A stretch of 64,000 nucleotides of DNA, taken from the NCBI RefSeq assembly GCF_006517275.1, contig NZ_CP041191.1, forward strand, positions 1,793,001 through 1,857,000, read 5' to 3'. Both the position numbers and the translations under genes were made by a program. Positions within the stretch are counted from its first letter, which is position 1, and each line of letters starts with the position of its first letter. The notes under the pieces were generated by a model. It was not told where the DNA came from, did not search any database, and worked only from the letters and a program-made list of their open reading frames with translations. Below, piece after piece: positions 1 through 10,351 of the stretch. The stretch comes from Labrenzia sp. PHM005 (GTDB taxonomy: Bacteria; Pseudomonadota; Alphaproteobacteria; Rhizobiales; Stappiaceae).

Positions 1-3000
1 TCTCAGGCGACCTTCAGGGTTGAAGTCGGTGATGAAAACGAGTTCGAGATCGGTCCGGTTATTGATACCGATGCGACTGACAACTTCGTTGAGGAAAACT
101 CCGACGGCGGCACAGTCGTGGGTGTCACAGCTTTTGCTGAAGATCCGGATGCGACGGATACTGTGACTTACGAAATCGTTGGGGATTCTCCGTTCGTCAT
201 TGATCCGGTAACAGGCGTGATCACTGTTGCGCCGGGCGCTGATATCGACTTTGAGGCAACACCTTTTATCGACGTAACGGTCCGGGCAACGTCCACAGAC
301 GGATCGACATCTCAAGAAACGTTCCGCGTCACCGTCGGGGATGACAACGAATTCGAAATTGGACCGGTTATCGATACCGATGATGCCAATAACTTCGTTC
401 AGGAAAATTCCGACGGCGGCACAGTCGTGGGTATCACGGCCTTTGCCGAGGATCCGGACTCAAGCGATACAGTTACCTATGAAATCATTGGGGACTCTCC
501 GTTCGTCATCGACCCGGCGACGGGTGTGATTACAGTTGCCCCAGGCGCGGATATCGACCGTGAAACAACGCCGTTTATCGATGTGACGGTCCGTGCGACG
601 TCTACAGATGGCTCGACATCGCAGGAAACATTCCGCGTTACTGTTGGCGACGAAAATGAGTTCGAAATCGGACCTGTGACTGATACCGATGCCGATCGCA
701 ATTTCGTCTTGGAAAACTCGGACGAAGGCACGGTTGTTGGCGTTACCGCCTTTGCTGAAGATCCCGATGCAACCGACACAGTCACCTATGAAATTGTTGG
801 GGATTCCCCGTTTGTGATTGATCCTGTGACCGGTGTGATTACTGTCGGTCCTGGCGCAGATATCGACCGCGAAACGACGCCGTTTATTGATGTGACGGTC
901 AAGGCCACTTCGACCGACGGTTCAACATCGCAAGAAACATTCCGGGTCACCGTTGGCGATGACAATGAGTCTGATATTGGTCCGGTGATTGATATCGACA
1001 CGTCGAACAATGACCTCAACGCCGTTGCCGAAAATGGAACCGGCGGCGAAGAAGTTGGAATCACGGCTTTTGCCGAGGATCCGGACGACACCGACACCGT
1101 AACGTACTCCACCGACGATCCGCGGTTCGATATTGATCCGGACACAGGCGTTCTGACGGTTAAGCCGGGTGTCAGCTTCGACTATGAGCAGACACAGACG
1201 GTCGATGTGGATATCACTGCGACGTCCTCCGATGGCTCGTCATCGACAGGCACATTCACAGTCAACATTCTGGACGTAAATGAAGCGCCGGATCTGGTGT
1301 TTGAAACCGGTGATGTCGACGGTGTAAGCGCCACCATCACCTTCACTTCAGAGGGGGCCGGGTACAGCAACACATTCGGTGTGTTTGTCATGGATGGGAG
1401 CGGCAACCCGGTTGCCGGTCAGATTATCTGGACCAACGGCAACGAACTGACCCCGGGTGAAATGGCAAATGTGGCGTTCCCGGGTGTAGATGCTGCTGAT
1501 ATCGGCTATTTCCTGATCCCGGATGGCGCGGATCTCAATTCGGGCATTGCTGCCGGCGACATGGTTACCTTCCAAATGGATGGCAGTGGCAATTGGCAGG
1601 CAATTGGCCAAAACGGAACGCCGCTGGTCGGCGAGGACGCCAATGTTTACTTCTCAGGCGATGGTTCCCTGAATCCAGATGGGCTGGATCATACTGTTGA
1701 AAGCGGCCTCTCAATCGCGTTTGAAGATCAGTTCAATGGCGGTGATGAAGACTTCAATGATTTCATCTTCCAGGCGCGAACGACTGATTTTGAATACCGC
1801 ACCACTATCGTTGAGGAAGTTGAGGGAGCCGAAGCTGCGCCGTTAACCGTTACGGATCCTGATTTCGGCGACACGCATACATTCACGGTTTCTGATGACC
1901 GCTTCGAAGTGGTTGTTTCTGGAAACAAATATGTTCTTAAACTAAAAGACGATCAGGCACTCGATTATGAAACCGAAACGCAGGTTTCTGTCACTGTGAC
2001 CGCGACGGACAGCGGTGGATTGTCTGACACAGAAACCATCATCATTGATGTCATCGATGTTGATGAAAACACAGCGCCGATAGGCCCGTTATCTGACACG
2101 GATGCCAGCAATAATTTGGTTGCCGAGAATTCCGATAGCGGCACTGTCGTCGGTGTGACAGCTTTTGCTGAAGACCCGGATGTTATCGATACGGTCACCT
2201 ATGAGATCGTCGATCAGGATAGCCCGTTTGTCATTGATCCGAACACCGGTGTTATTTCTGTTGCACCGGGTGCCGACATTGATCGTGAAGCGACACCGTC
2301 GATTGATGTGACCGTCAAGGCAACGTCGACGGACGGTTCGACAACAACCAAGACTTTCACGGTTCAGGTTGGTGATGAGAACGAATTCGAAATCGGACCG
2401 GTGACGGACGTTGATGTCAGCGACAACACCATTTCCGAAACCGCAGATGGCGGCGAAGATACTGGCATCACGGCGTTCGCCGAAGATGAAGACGCCACAG
2501 ACACGGTCACCTATGAGCTGACCGGTGGTGATGACCGCTTCGAGATTGACGAAAATACAGGTGTTATCACGGTCAAGGACGGTGCCCAGTTTGATGCTGA
2601 AACCGAACCGACTGTCGATGTAACGGTCACGGCAACATCGACCGATGGCTCCTCGTCCAGCAACACCTTCACCATTGATGTCACGGACGGCAACGAGCCG
2701 CCTGATCTGATTGTCCATCTTGATAACGCTGCCAATGAACTGGTTATCAACGGCGGATTTGAAAACTTCACGGGCACTTTGAAGGGGACGGACGGAACCG
2801 GGTGGTACGACATCCCGGACACTCTGGACGGGTGGAACTATGCCGATGTGGATATCCATCAGTCTGCCCGCCATGGCGAAGGTACGACCGATGGCGACCA
2901 CAGGCTTGACCTGACCGCCGATGACAATGGGGTCATTTCTCAGGTCATCGAAGGCCAGCTGGATGGCCAAGTTTACACGCTCTCCTTCAATATGAATTCA

Positions 3001-6000
3001 CGGGGCAACACACCAGGGGAAGGTGTTGCTGAAGTTTATTGGAATGGCGAGCTGATCGACACCATTGATCCGACAGATGGCGGCGGTGGTTGGCAGAGCT
3101 ATAGCTATGATATCGTTGGTGGATCCGGCGATGGATCCAATACATTGAGATTTGTCGAAATCGGCTCTGACAACAGTCACGGCACCTATATCGACAGCGT
3201 ATCTATCCGCTCCGATGGCCGGATCGCTGTTCTGGAAGAGTACATGGGTGCGGAAATTGCGCCGCTCTCCGTGATCGATCCGGATGTCGGCGACACACAC
3301 ACCTTCACAGTGTCGGATGACCGGTTTGAAGTTGTTGCATCAGATGGCAAATATCTGCTGAAGCTTAAGGACGATCAGGCACTCGACTATGAAACCGAAA
3401 CACAGGTCACTGTTCAGGTAACAGTCACCGACAGTGGCGGCTTGTCTGACACGGAAACCGTCATCGTCGATGTCATTGATATTGACGAAAACTCGGCGCC
3501 GATTGGTCCTCTGTCTGATGCGGATCCGAGCAGCAACATGGTTGCCGAAAACGCAGATGGCGGAACGTTTGTCGGTGTCATAGCCTTTGCGACCGATCCG
3601 GATACTTCCGATACGGTCACTTACGAGATCATTGATCAGAATTCTCCGTTTGTGATTGATCCGGATTCAGGGGTGATTACTGTTGCGCCGGGTGCCGATA
3701 TCGACCGGGAAGCAACACCCTCGATTGATGTCACCGTCAAGGCGACCTCGACGGATGGCTCCTCGACAACCAAAACCTTCACGGTCGAGGTTGGCGATGA
3801 GAATGAGTTCGCGATCGGACCGGTGACGGACGTTGATGTCAGCGATAACATCATTTCCGAAACTGCAGATGGCGGTGAAGATACTGGCATCACGGCTTTT
3901 GCCGAGGATGAAGACGCCACCGACACGGTGACATATGAGCTCACCAGCGGGAATGACCGGTTCGAGATTGACGAAAACACCGGTGTCATCACGGTCAAGG
4001 ACGGTGCGCAGTTCGATGCGGAAACTGAACCCACTGTTGATGTGACGGTCAAGGCGACGTCCACCGACGGGTCTTCGTCCAGCAACACTTTCACCGTTGA
4101 TGTCAGCGATGGCAATGAACCGCCGGATCTGATTGTTGAGTATGGAGGTCTCGGCACCAATCTCATCATGAACGGATCGTTCGAATCCTTTGACGTTGCC
4201 AGTGGGACTTGGAAGCAGTTTTCGCAAGACAGCTCCGGTGCCTGGACGAGCAACGGCAAAATGGAAGTCTGGGATGGCTTCGGAGGTGTCTCTGCTACGG
4301 AAGGCGAGCAGCATCTCGAGCTGGACTCTGAAACCAATGTCAATTCGATCTCCCAGACGGTCGAGACATCTTTGGGACAGGTCTATGATCTTTCCTTCGA
4401 CATTCAGGCGCGGACCAACGACGCATCCAACACGGTAGAAATCTACTGGAATGGCGAGCTGCTCTCCAGCGTCGATCCGGATGCTGGTAGCTGGCAAACG
4501 GTTGAGATCCAGGTTGTCGGAACGGGCGGCAATGATGTCCTTGAATTCCGCGAAACCAGCGAAGACAACAACACTTACGGAGCGTTCCTCGACAACATTC
4601 AACTCACCGGAACGGACCGGATTGCAGTTCTTGAAGAGTTGGAAGGCGCCGAAGTTGTTCCACTTTCGGTGATCGACCCGGATGTTGGCGATACGCACAC
4701 CTTTACTTTGTCCGATGACCGGTTTGAAGTGGTTGCGTCAAATGGCAAGTATTTGCTGAAATTGAAGGACGATCAGGCGCTCGATTACGAAACCGAGCAA
4801 CAGGTGACCGTCCAAATCACTGCGACAGACAGCGGCGGCTTGTCCGATACGGAAACCGTTATCATCGATGTCATTGATGTTGATGAGGGTTCTGAGCCAA
4901 TTGGTCCTCTGTCCGATGCAGATGCCAGCAGCAATCTGGTGGCAGAGAATTCCGATAGCGGCACCGTCGTAGGCGTCACAGCCTTTGCAACGGATCCGGA
5001 CACTTCCGATACGGTCACTTACGAGATCATTGATCAGAATTCTCCGTTTGTGATTGATCCGGATACAGGGGTGATTTCTGTTGCGCCGGGTGCCGATATC
5101 GACCGGGAAGCAACCCCGTCCATTGATGTGACAGTCAGAGCGACTTCGACCGATGGTTCGTCAACGACCAAGACCTTCACGGTTGAGGTTGGGGACGAGA
5201 ACGAATTTGCCATCGGTCCGGTGTCTGACGTTGATGCCAATGACAACACCATTTCCGAAACCGCAGATGGTGGTGAAAACACTGGCATTACAGCTTTCGC
5301 TGAAGATGAAGACGCCACAGACACAGTCACCTATGAGCTGACCGGTGGTGATGACCGCTTCGAGATCGACGAAAACACCGGTGTTATTACAGTGGCGGAC
5401 GGTGCGCAGTTTGACGCCAGTGGTGAGCCGACGATCGATCTGATGGTTCAGGCCACATCAACGGATGGGTCGACATCCAGCAAGACGTTTACCGTCGAAG
5501 TCACCGATGGCAACCAAGCACCAGACCTCATAGTCCATCTTGAGAATGGTTCGCAGCAGTTTGTCGTCAACGGCAGCTTCGAAGTGTTCGATGGAACCTT
5601 GGGCGGGCGCGACGGCTCTGGCTGGTATCAGAATCCGGATTCCATCGAGGGCTGGACTTACAATGATGTTGATGTCCACCAGGCTGGGCATGGCAACTTC
5701 GGTGCGACCGATGGTGGTCACCATCTGGATCTTGCGGCTTTGACCAATGGTTGGGCCTCGCAAGAGATTGAAGGCCAGCTCGAAGGTCAGGTCTACGAGC
5801 TGAGTTTTGACATGAAGTCCCGTGGTGGGGTCGGTCAGAGTGTTGCCGAGGTTTACTGGAATGGTGAACTCATCGACACAATTGATCCTGCCACAACAGG
5901 CAGTGGTTGGCAGAGCTACAATTTCAACATTGTGGGCGGCTCCGGCGACGGCTCCAACACATTGACCTTTGTCGAGATTGGATCTGACAACAATGGCGGT

Positions 6001-8658
6001 GCGCTGATCGACAGTGTTTCCATCGTCTCTGACAACCGCACGGCTGTGGTTGAAGAGTTCGCGGGCGCCGAGATCGCACCCTTGTCGGTGATCGATCCGG
6101 ATGTGGGTGATACGCACACCTTCACTGTGTCCGATGACCGGTTCGAAGTGGTTGTATCCGGCGACAAGTATATGCTCAAGCTGAAGGACGACCAGGCACT
6201 CGACTATGAGACGGAAACTCAAGTCACGCTCGAGATCACTGCGACCGATCAGGGCGGCTTGTCCGACACTGAAATTGTGGTCATTGATGTGATCGACATT
6301 GATGAAGCCAATGCTCCGATTGGCGATCTCGTCGACACGGATACAGCGGACAACACCGTTGCAGTCAATGCCCCTGGTGGAACGGTGATCGGTCTAACGG
6401 CTTTTGCGAACGATCCGGATGCCGGGGATGCGGTATCCTATTCGATCACAGATCCAAGATTTGAGATCGATCCGGATACCGGAGTTGTCACTGTTGCGGA
6501 CAATGTTGATTTCGATCCAAATCAGACACCGTTCATTGATTTGGAGGTAACGGCGACTTCGACCGATGGATCAAGTGTTACAGAAACCTTCCGCATTGAT
6601 GTTACCGAAATGAACACTGCACCGGATCTCGACTTTGATCCGGAACTTGGCGCAGGCGTCTCGGTCACCATGACTTTTGTTTCTGAAGTCGCGGGTTACA
6701 GCAATGTGCTGGGTGTCTTCATTATGGACGGCAGTGGCAATCCGGTTGCCGGCGAAATCGTCTGGGTTGACCAGAATTTGCTGACACCAGGAGAAAGCGC
6801 AACTGTCTATCTTGAAGGTGTAGATGCTGGTGATGTTGGTTATTTCCTCATTCCGGACGGTGCCGACACCAATTCCGGGCTGGCGAGCGGCGATCAGGTT
6901 ACCTTCGCACAAGACGGCAGCGGGAATTGGCAGGCGTTTACTGCGAACGGTGTGCCGCTCGACGGCAAAGACGCCAATGTCTACTTCTCCGGCGACGCAT
7001 CCCTGAATCCGGACGGATATGACCACACCACAGAAATGGGTGTGACCGTCAGTTTCGAGGATCAGGTCGATGGCGGTGACATGGATCATGATGATCTGGT
7101 CTTTGATCAGACCGTTTTTGAAACCGATGCGACTGCTGCCGTCTATGAAGAGCAGGCTGGCGCTGTCGTGGGCGACTTGACCGTCGTTGATCCTGATGTT
7201 GGCGACAGTCATACATTCTCCGTTTCCGATGACCGCTTTGAAGTGGTGTCCAACGGCAGTTCGTATGTGCTGAAACTTAAAGACAGCGACGCGCTGGATT
7301 ACGAAACCGAAACACAGGTGACCGTCACCGTGACAGTGACCGATAGTGGCGGCTTGTCGGATACCGAAACCATCGTGATCGACGTGATCGACGTCGAGCC
7401 GGAAGATGGCAACGTGCCTGTAGGTCCGGTGCGTGACTCCAATACGGCGCAGAACCTGGTTGCCGCGACTGCCGCAGCTGGTGCAGTTGTCGGTCTGACC
7501 GCCTTCGCTCAGGATGCTGATGCGGGCGACACGGTGACTTATTCGATTGATGACGACCGTTTTGACATCGATGAGAACACCGGCGTTGTCACGGTTGCGG
7601 ACGGTGTGACGCTGACCGCAGGAGAAACCATCAATGTTAACGTAACAGCGATCTCGAGCGATGGCACTCAGTCGAGTGCAGAGTTCCCGATCGAAGTGAC
7701 GGAAGGTGGCGACAACACGGCTCCGGACCTGATCGAAGGTGATGCAATCTACACACCGGACAACAAAGGTGGCCATACCGATGACCATCATGATGACCAT
7801 TGGGGTCACCATCACGATGGGCCGAAGGGGCAACATGATCATGATGACGATGATGATGACGATGACGACGACGATGGCGATGATGGCAGACCGCATGGGC
7901 ATACCCATGATGCCGGAGTTTACGTGCTTGAAAACGAAGCAGGTGCAGGCGTTGTCGAACTCACCGTCGTAGATCCGGACGTGGGCGACACGCACACGTT
8001 TGCAGTTTCGGATGATCGCTTTGAAGTGGTGTCCGATGGGGACGCGTATCTCTTGAAACTCAAGGACGGCGTTGCGCTCGACTATGAGAACGAGCAAAGC
8101 ATCACGGTGAACGTCACAGCAACGGACAGCGGTGGCCTGTCGGACACTGAAAGCATCACGCTGGATGTTGTTGATGTCGATGACGACAGCTCGGTCAGTG
8201 AGTATGGCACCAATCAGGACGATGTCATGGTTGGCGGCGATGCGGATGATGCCCTCTACGCCCGTGGCGGTGATGATACGGTCATCGGCCAGGATGGCGA
8301 TGACTTCCTATCCGGTGGATCGGGCGATGATGTCATCCGTGGCGGCGAAGGCGATGACACCACACTCGGCGATGACGGATCCGATGTGTTTGCCTATATG
8401 CTTGGTGATGGCAATGACACCATCTATGGCGGCGCTGGTGAAAACTGGATCGACATTGTCGACCTGGGCGATGCTGCTGACGGAACGCCGCTTGGTTCCT
8501 ATGGGGCAGACTGGTCTGTGACCACGACCGAAGGCTCGATCGAAAACGTTGATGCTCTCAATGGCGAGATCACCCTGTCTCAGGATGCCGGAGGCCATAT
8601 TGATTTGGCTGATGGCGCCCAAGTCGATTTCTCAGAGATTGAGGGCATTCAGTACTAA
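1..8658 (+). CDS. Giant cadherin-repeat RTX adhesin, 5' end outside window
   Basis: The frame is open from base 1, so the protein is longer than the roughly 2,885 codons seen and its start lies upstream. It is a secreted, calcium-dependent surface adhesin of the type I secretion class (inferred). Modules, by nucleotide: cadherin-like repeats (A) of about 95 residues from 1 to 1290, each with TSTDGS and a DxNE linker; two DUF4114-like domains (C, about 1323-1790 and 6658-7125) with the FEDQxxGGDxDxxD signature; three DUF642-like jelly-roll domains (D, about 2731, 4150 and 5545 onward; NGxFExF, later VYWNGELI); and six short B repeats (DVGDTHTF, SDDRFEVV, LKLKDDQALDYE). A His/Asp-rich linker follows (7771-7911), then RTX nonapeptides (GGDD/GDD, about 8230-8440) and an acidic C-terminus ending EIEGIQY, as expected for an uncleaved secretion signal. 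It is very acidic and has no cysteine that I noticed. The T1SS ABC and membrane-fusion genes are not in the window; the only partner seen is the convergent TolC homologue. Confidence 0.93.
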   Translation, partial: SQATFRVEVGDENEFEIGPVIDTDATDNFVEENSDGGTVVGVTAFAEDPDATDTVTYEIVGDSPFVIDPVTGVITVAPGADIDFEATPFIDVTVRATSTDGSTSQETFRVTVGDDNEFEIGPVIDTDDANNFVQENSDGGTVVGITAFAEDPDSSDTVTYEIIGDSPFVIDPATGVITVAPGADIDRETTPFIDVTVRATSTDGSTSQETFRVTVGDENEFEIGPVTDTDADRNFVLENSDEGTVVGVTAFAEDPDATDTVTYEIVGDSPFVIDPVTGVITVGPGADIDRETTPFIDVTVKATSTDGSTSQETFRVTVGDDNESDIGPVIDIDTSNNDLNAVAENGTGGEEVGITAFAEDPDDTDTVTYSTDDPRFDIDPDTGVLTVKPGVSFDYEQTQTVDVDITATSSDGSSSTGTFTVNILDVNEAPDLVFETGDVDGVSATITFTSEGAGYSNTFGVFVMDGSGNPVAGQIIWTNGNELTPGEMANVAFPGVDAADIGYFLIPDGADLNSGIAAGDMVTFQMDGSGNWQAIGQNGTPLVGEDANVYFSGDGSLNPDGLDHTVESGLSIAFEDQFNGGDEDFNDFIFQARTTDFEYRTTIVEEVEGAEAAPLTVTDPDFGDTHTFTVSDDRFEVVVSGNKYVLKLKDDQALDYETETQVSVTVTATDSGGLSDTETIIIDVIDVDENTAPIGPLSDTDASNNLVAENSDSGTVVGVTAFAEDPDVIDTVTYEIVDQDSPFVIDPNTGVISVAPGADIDREATPSIDVTVKATSTDGSTTTKTFTVQVGDENEFEIGPVTDVDVSDNTISETADGGEDTGITAFAEDEDATDTVTYELTGGDDRFEIDENTGVITVKDGAQFDAETEPTVDVTVTATSTDGSSSSNTFTIDVTDGNEPPDLIVHLDNAANELVINGGFENFTGTLKGTDGTGWYDIPDTLDGWNYADVDIHQSARHGEGTTDGDHRLDLTADDNGVISQVIEGQLDGQVYTLSFNMNSRGNTPGEGVAEVYWNGELIDTIDPTDGGGGWQSYSYDIVGGSGDGSNTLRFVEIGSDNSHGTYIDSVSIRSDGRIAVLEEYMGAEIAPLSVIDPDVGDTHTFTVSDDRFEVVASDGKYLLKLKDDQALDYETETQVTVQVTVTDSGGLSDTETVIVDVIDIDENSAPIGPLSDADPSSNMVAENADGGTFVGVIAFATDPDTSDTVTYEIIDQNSPFVIDPDSGVITVAPGADIDREATPSIDVTVKATSTDGSSTTKTFTVEVGDENEFAIGPVTDVDVSDNIISETADGGEDTGITAFAEDEDATDTVTYELTSGNDRFEIDENTGVITVKDGAQFDAETEPTVDVTVKATSTDGSSSSNTFTVDVSDGNEPPDLIVEYGGLGTNLIMNGSFESFDVASGTWKQFSQDSSGAWTSNGKMEVWDGFGGVSATEGEQHLELDSETNVNSISQTVETSLGQVYDLSFDIQARTNDASNTVEIYWNGELLSSVDPDAGSWQTVEIQVVGTGGNDVLEFRETSEDNNTYGAFLDNIQLTGTDRIAVLEELEGAEVVPLSVIDPDVGDTHTFTLSDDRFEVVASNGKYLLKLKDDQALDYETEQQVTVQITATDSGGLSDTETVIIDVIDVDEGSEPIGPLSDADASSNLVAENSDSGTVVGVTAFATDPDTSDTVTYEIIDQNSPFVIDPDTGVISVAPGADIDREATPSIDVTVRATSTDGSSTTKTFTVEVGDENEFAIGPVSDVDANDNTISETADGGENTGITAFAEDEDATDTVTYELTGGDDRFEIDENTGVITVADGAQFDASGEPTIDLMVQATSTDGSTSSKTFTVEVTDGNQAPDLIVHLENGSQQFVVNGSFEVFDGTLGGRDGSGWYQNPDSIEGWTYNDVDVHQAGHGNFGATDGGHHLDLAALTNGWASQEIEGQLEGQVYELSFDMKSRGGVGQSVAEVYWNGELIDTIDPATTGSGWQSYNFNIVGGSGDGSNTLTFVEIGSDNNGGALIDSVSIVSDNRTAVVEEFAGAEIAPLSVIDPDVGDTHTFTVSDDRFEVVVSGDKYMLKLKDDQALDYETETQVTLEITATDQGGLSDTEIVVIDVIDIDEANAPIGDLVDTDTADNTVAVNAPGGTVIGLTAFANDPDAGDAVSYSITDPRFEIDPDTGVVTVADNVDFDPNQTPFIDLEVTATSTDGSSVTETFRIDVTEMNTAPDLDFDPELGAGVSVTMTFVSEVAGYSNVLGVFIMDGSGNPVAGEIVWVDQNLLTPGESATVYLEGVDAGDVGYFLIPDGADTNSGLASGDQVTFAQDGSGNWQAFTANGVPLDGKDANVYFSGDASLNPDGYDHTTEMGVTVSFEDQVDGGDMDHDDLVFDQTVFETDATAAVYEEQAGAVVGDLTVVDPDVGDSHTFSVSDDRFEVVSNGSSYVLKLKDSDALDYETETQVTVTVTVTDSGGLSDTETIVIDVIDVEPEDGNVPVGPVRDSNTAQNLVAATAAAGAVVGLTAFAQDADAGDTVTYSIDDDRFDIDENTGVVTVADGVTLTAGETINVNVTAISSDGTQSSAEFPIEVTEGGDNTAPDLIEGDAIYTPDNKGGHTDDHHDDHWGHHHDGPKGQHDHDDDDDDDDDDDGDDGRPHGHTHDAGVYVLENEAGAGVVELTVVDPDVGDTHTFAVSDDRFEVVSDGDAYLLKLKDGVALDYENEQSITVNVTATDSGGLSDTESITLDVVDVDDDSSVSEYGTNQDDVMVGGDADDALYARGGDDTVIGQDGDDFLSGGSGDDVIRGGEGDDTTLGDDGSDVFAYMLGDGNDTIYGGAGENWIDIVDLGDAADGTPLGSYGADWSVTTTEGSIENVDALNGEITLSQDAGGHIDLADGAQVDFSEIEGIQY
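1788..6030 (+). repeat. Three tandem 1.4-kb super-repeats inside the adhesin
   Basis: A unit of four domains, B-A-A-D (B short repeat, two cadherin-like repeats, one DUF642-like domain), occurs three times, starting near 1788, 3219 and 4615. A fourth B starts near 6033. The spacing of about 1.4 kb is constant and many stretches are nearly identical at DNA level, for example the coding for DDQALDYETE and for AEDEDATDTVTYEL. This suggests duplication of a whole multi-domain block followed by gene conversion. Confidence 0.85.
7843..7875 (+). repeat. GAY trinucleotide run coding for 11 Asp
   Basis: Eleven consecutive GAT/GAC codons lie inside a His/Asp-rich linker that also contains HHDDHWGHHHD upstream and HGHTHD downstream. 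The run is a slippage-prone microsatellite whose length could change in frame. Chemically the segment looks able to bind divalent metal. Confidence 0.8.
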
Positions 8659-8686
8659 GCCAGCGTTCAATCTGAAGCCTGGAAAG

Positions 8687-8717
8687 AAAAAGCGGACCTG
8701 TAAGGGCCCGCTTTTTT
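8687..8717. terminator. Bidirectional intrinsic terminator between adhesin and tolC
   Basis: An A-rich tract, a G/C stem (GCGGACC pairing with GGCCCGC, one mismatch) and a TTTTTT run sit 28 bases after the adhesin stop. It also lies just past the stop of the convergent tolC gene. The A and T tracts on both sides allow it to work in both directions. Confidence 0.75.
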
Positions 8718-8726
8718 GCTTGAAAC

Positions 8727-10232
8727 CTATTGGATCGGGGCAGGTAGCTCTGTCTCTATAATCACAGGTTCTGTCGTGGCGATCTCGATAACATCAGATT
8801 GATAGATGTCGTTTTCTGTCGCTCCGAGGCGGAGATCCCAGGTGTTGAATTCCGGAACAATTCGAGCCACAGGACCCGGGCGTTCCTCGATAATGGCAAA
8901 GTGTTGTGGTGCCAGCCTGCCGATATTGGCAAGCAGGAAGAAATCCGCAATCTTCGCGTCGTACTGTGCCCGGACATAGTCGACTTGGCTGAGCAATAGT
9001 TCCCGTTCACCATCAAGAACATTCAACAGGGTTCGCTGACCACTTTCAAATTCGACCTGCAATCCTTTGACGGCGCGTTTGTTGGCTTCAATCGCCCGCA
9101 CGCCGGCTTTGGCTCGTAAGCGCGCTGCCGCCCGCTGCTTCACCGCCCGGATAACATTCTCCCGGATGATTTGCTGCGTATCGTCCAGCTCATATTCTTC
9201 TTGCGAAGCCGTGTATTTTGCGCGTTTGACCGCAGCAACGTTCCGTCCGCCGGTAAAGAAAGGCGCCGTGACCCTGACACCGAGCCGGTAGTCTTCGGTG
9301 TCCGTAGTGCTCAGATTACCACGATAGCCATTTTCCCAAGACCCTTCCAACGTGACACGTGGCAGCATGTCACCGATAGAGGCTCGTGCCGCATAGCGGG
9401 CCGCGCGGGCGTCGTTTGTGGCGGCGCGAATGGACGGGTTGTTCTGGAAAGCAATCGTGATTGCATCGTCAAGACCGGCGGGTTCGATCGATTTGGGAAT
9501 TCCCGGCCAGCCAATTTTGCCAGGCTTTTGTCCCGTCAGCCGTTCATAGAGGGCTTCGGATGCTTCCAGATCGCCAACGGCCTGGTCGCTGTTGCCTTGG
9601 GCTTCAGCATAGCGAGCCAAAGCCTGCTCGATATCGGTGCGGGTGGCGTCGCCGGATTTGTAGCGCGCGCGCGCGGCGTTCACTTCCCGCTTCACAATCC
9701 TGGTGTAGGCCCGCAGATAAGCCAAGACGCCACGGTCACGAACGACCCTGAGATAGGCGTCAGCGGTATCGAACAAAAGGGTCTGTTCAGCTCCAATCAA
9801 CTGATTGCGGCCTGACTGAGCTTCTTCGTGCGCCTGATTGAGGCGGTTCACACCGGCAAAACCTTGAAACAGGGTCTGAGACATAGAAACGCCGAGTTCG
9901 TGAAAAACGGATCTATCGCTTGATAGCGTGTTTCGCTCATTGCGGAATGAATTGTGCTCTCCGACGTAGGTTCCGGTTACCGTTGGCAGGAACTCAGAGC
10001 GAGCAGTCCAGACACCTTGATTGGTGGCTTGATAGCGGGATCGCTCAGCCTTCAAACCCGGATTGACTGCATAAGCTGCGCCCATTGCTTCTTCCAGAGA
10101 TTGCGCAGCGGCGGGAAATCCGGATAGCAGCATGCTGACCAACGCAGCGCTGGCCATGAGTATGCCTGACAACTTCTGCAAAGATGCAGCAGGGTGTTTG
10201 TCAGGATTTGAAGATGCATGTGGAATTGTCAT
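8727..10232 (-). CDS. tolC: TolC-family outer-membrane channel protein
   Basis: 501 residues, the usual size for a TolC/type I secretion outer-membrane factor. The N-terminus has a signal peptide (hydrophobic stretch ending GFPAAAQS at about residue 45) after a rather long polar leader. The mature part starts with SLEEAMGAAYAVNPGLKAER, the typical first helix of the family, and carries two coiled-coil TolC repeats (residues about 60-250 and 270-460), each with the NPxxRAA / NPGLKAE pattern. It would form the trimeric exit duct used with an inner-membrane ABC exporter and a fusion protein. It is convergent with the giant RTX adhesin, which fits a role in exporting it (inference), although drug efflux cannot be excluded. 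Its 5' region holds a perfect 20-bp palindrome. Confidence 0.92.
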   Translation of the reverse strand: MTIPHASSNPDKHPAASLQKLSGILMASAALVSMLLSGFPAAAQSLEEAMGAAYAVNPGLKAERSRYQATNQGVWTARSEFLPTVTGTYVGEHNSFRNERNTLSSDRSVFHELGVSMSQTLFQGFAGVNRLNQAHEEAQSGRNQLIGAEQTLLFDTADAYLRVVRDRGVLAYLRAYTRIVKREVNAARARYKSGDATRTDIEQALARYAEAQGNSDQAVGDLEASEALYERLTGQKPGKIGWPGIPKSIEPAGLDDAITIAFQNNPSIRAATNDARAARYAARASIGDMLPRVTLEGSWENGYRGNLSTTDTEDYRLGVRVTAPFFTGGRNVAAVKRAKYTASQEEYELDDTQQIIRENVIRAVKQRAAARLRAKAGVRAIEANKRAVKGLQVEFESGQRTLLNVLDGERELLLSQVDYVRAQYDAKIADFFLLANIGRLAPQHFAIIEERPGPVARIVPEFNTWDLRLGATENDIYQSDVIEIATTEPVIIETELPAPIQ

Positions 10233-10306
10233 AGCAGCACCAAATTCGTTATCTGCTATTACGGTAAAGTTTTATGGTTAATCAAAAGTAATTGTAATCG
10301 AATATT

Positions 10307-10330
10307 TATAGTTAATTTTTGTAAACTATA
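10307..10330. promoter_or_regulatory. Spaced inverted repeat TATAGTT / AACTATA
   Basis: Seven-base arms (10307-10313 and 10324-10330) with a 10-base spacer lie between the palindrome at 10352 and the tolC start. The arm shares the ACTATA core of that palindrome, so both may be bound by one dimeric regulator. AT-rich sequence makes chance occurrence possible. Confidence 0.35.
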
Positions 10331-10351
10331 TTGCAAAAATGATAATGTCAC

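Noticed and set aside
6571..8097. 508-codon open frame antisense to the adhesin, and other long minus-strand frames at 2089-4698 and 5458-6222
   Set aside because: They arise from the repeat-biased Asp/Thr/Val codon use of the adhesin. They are low complexity in pattern and show no family motifs or ribosome-binding sites.
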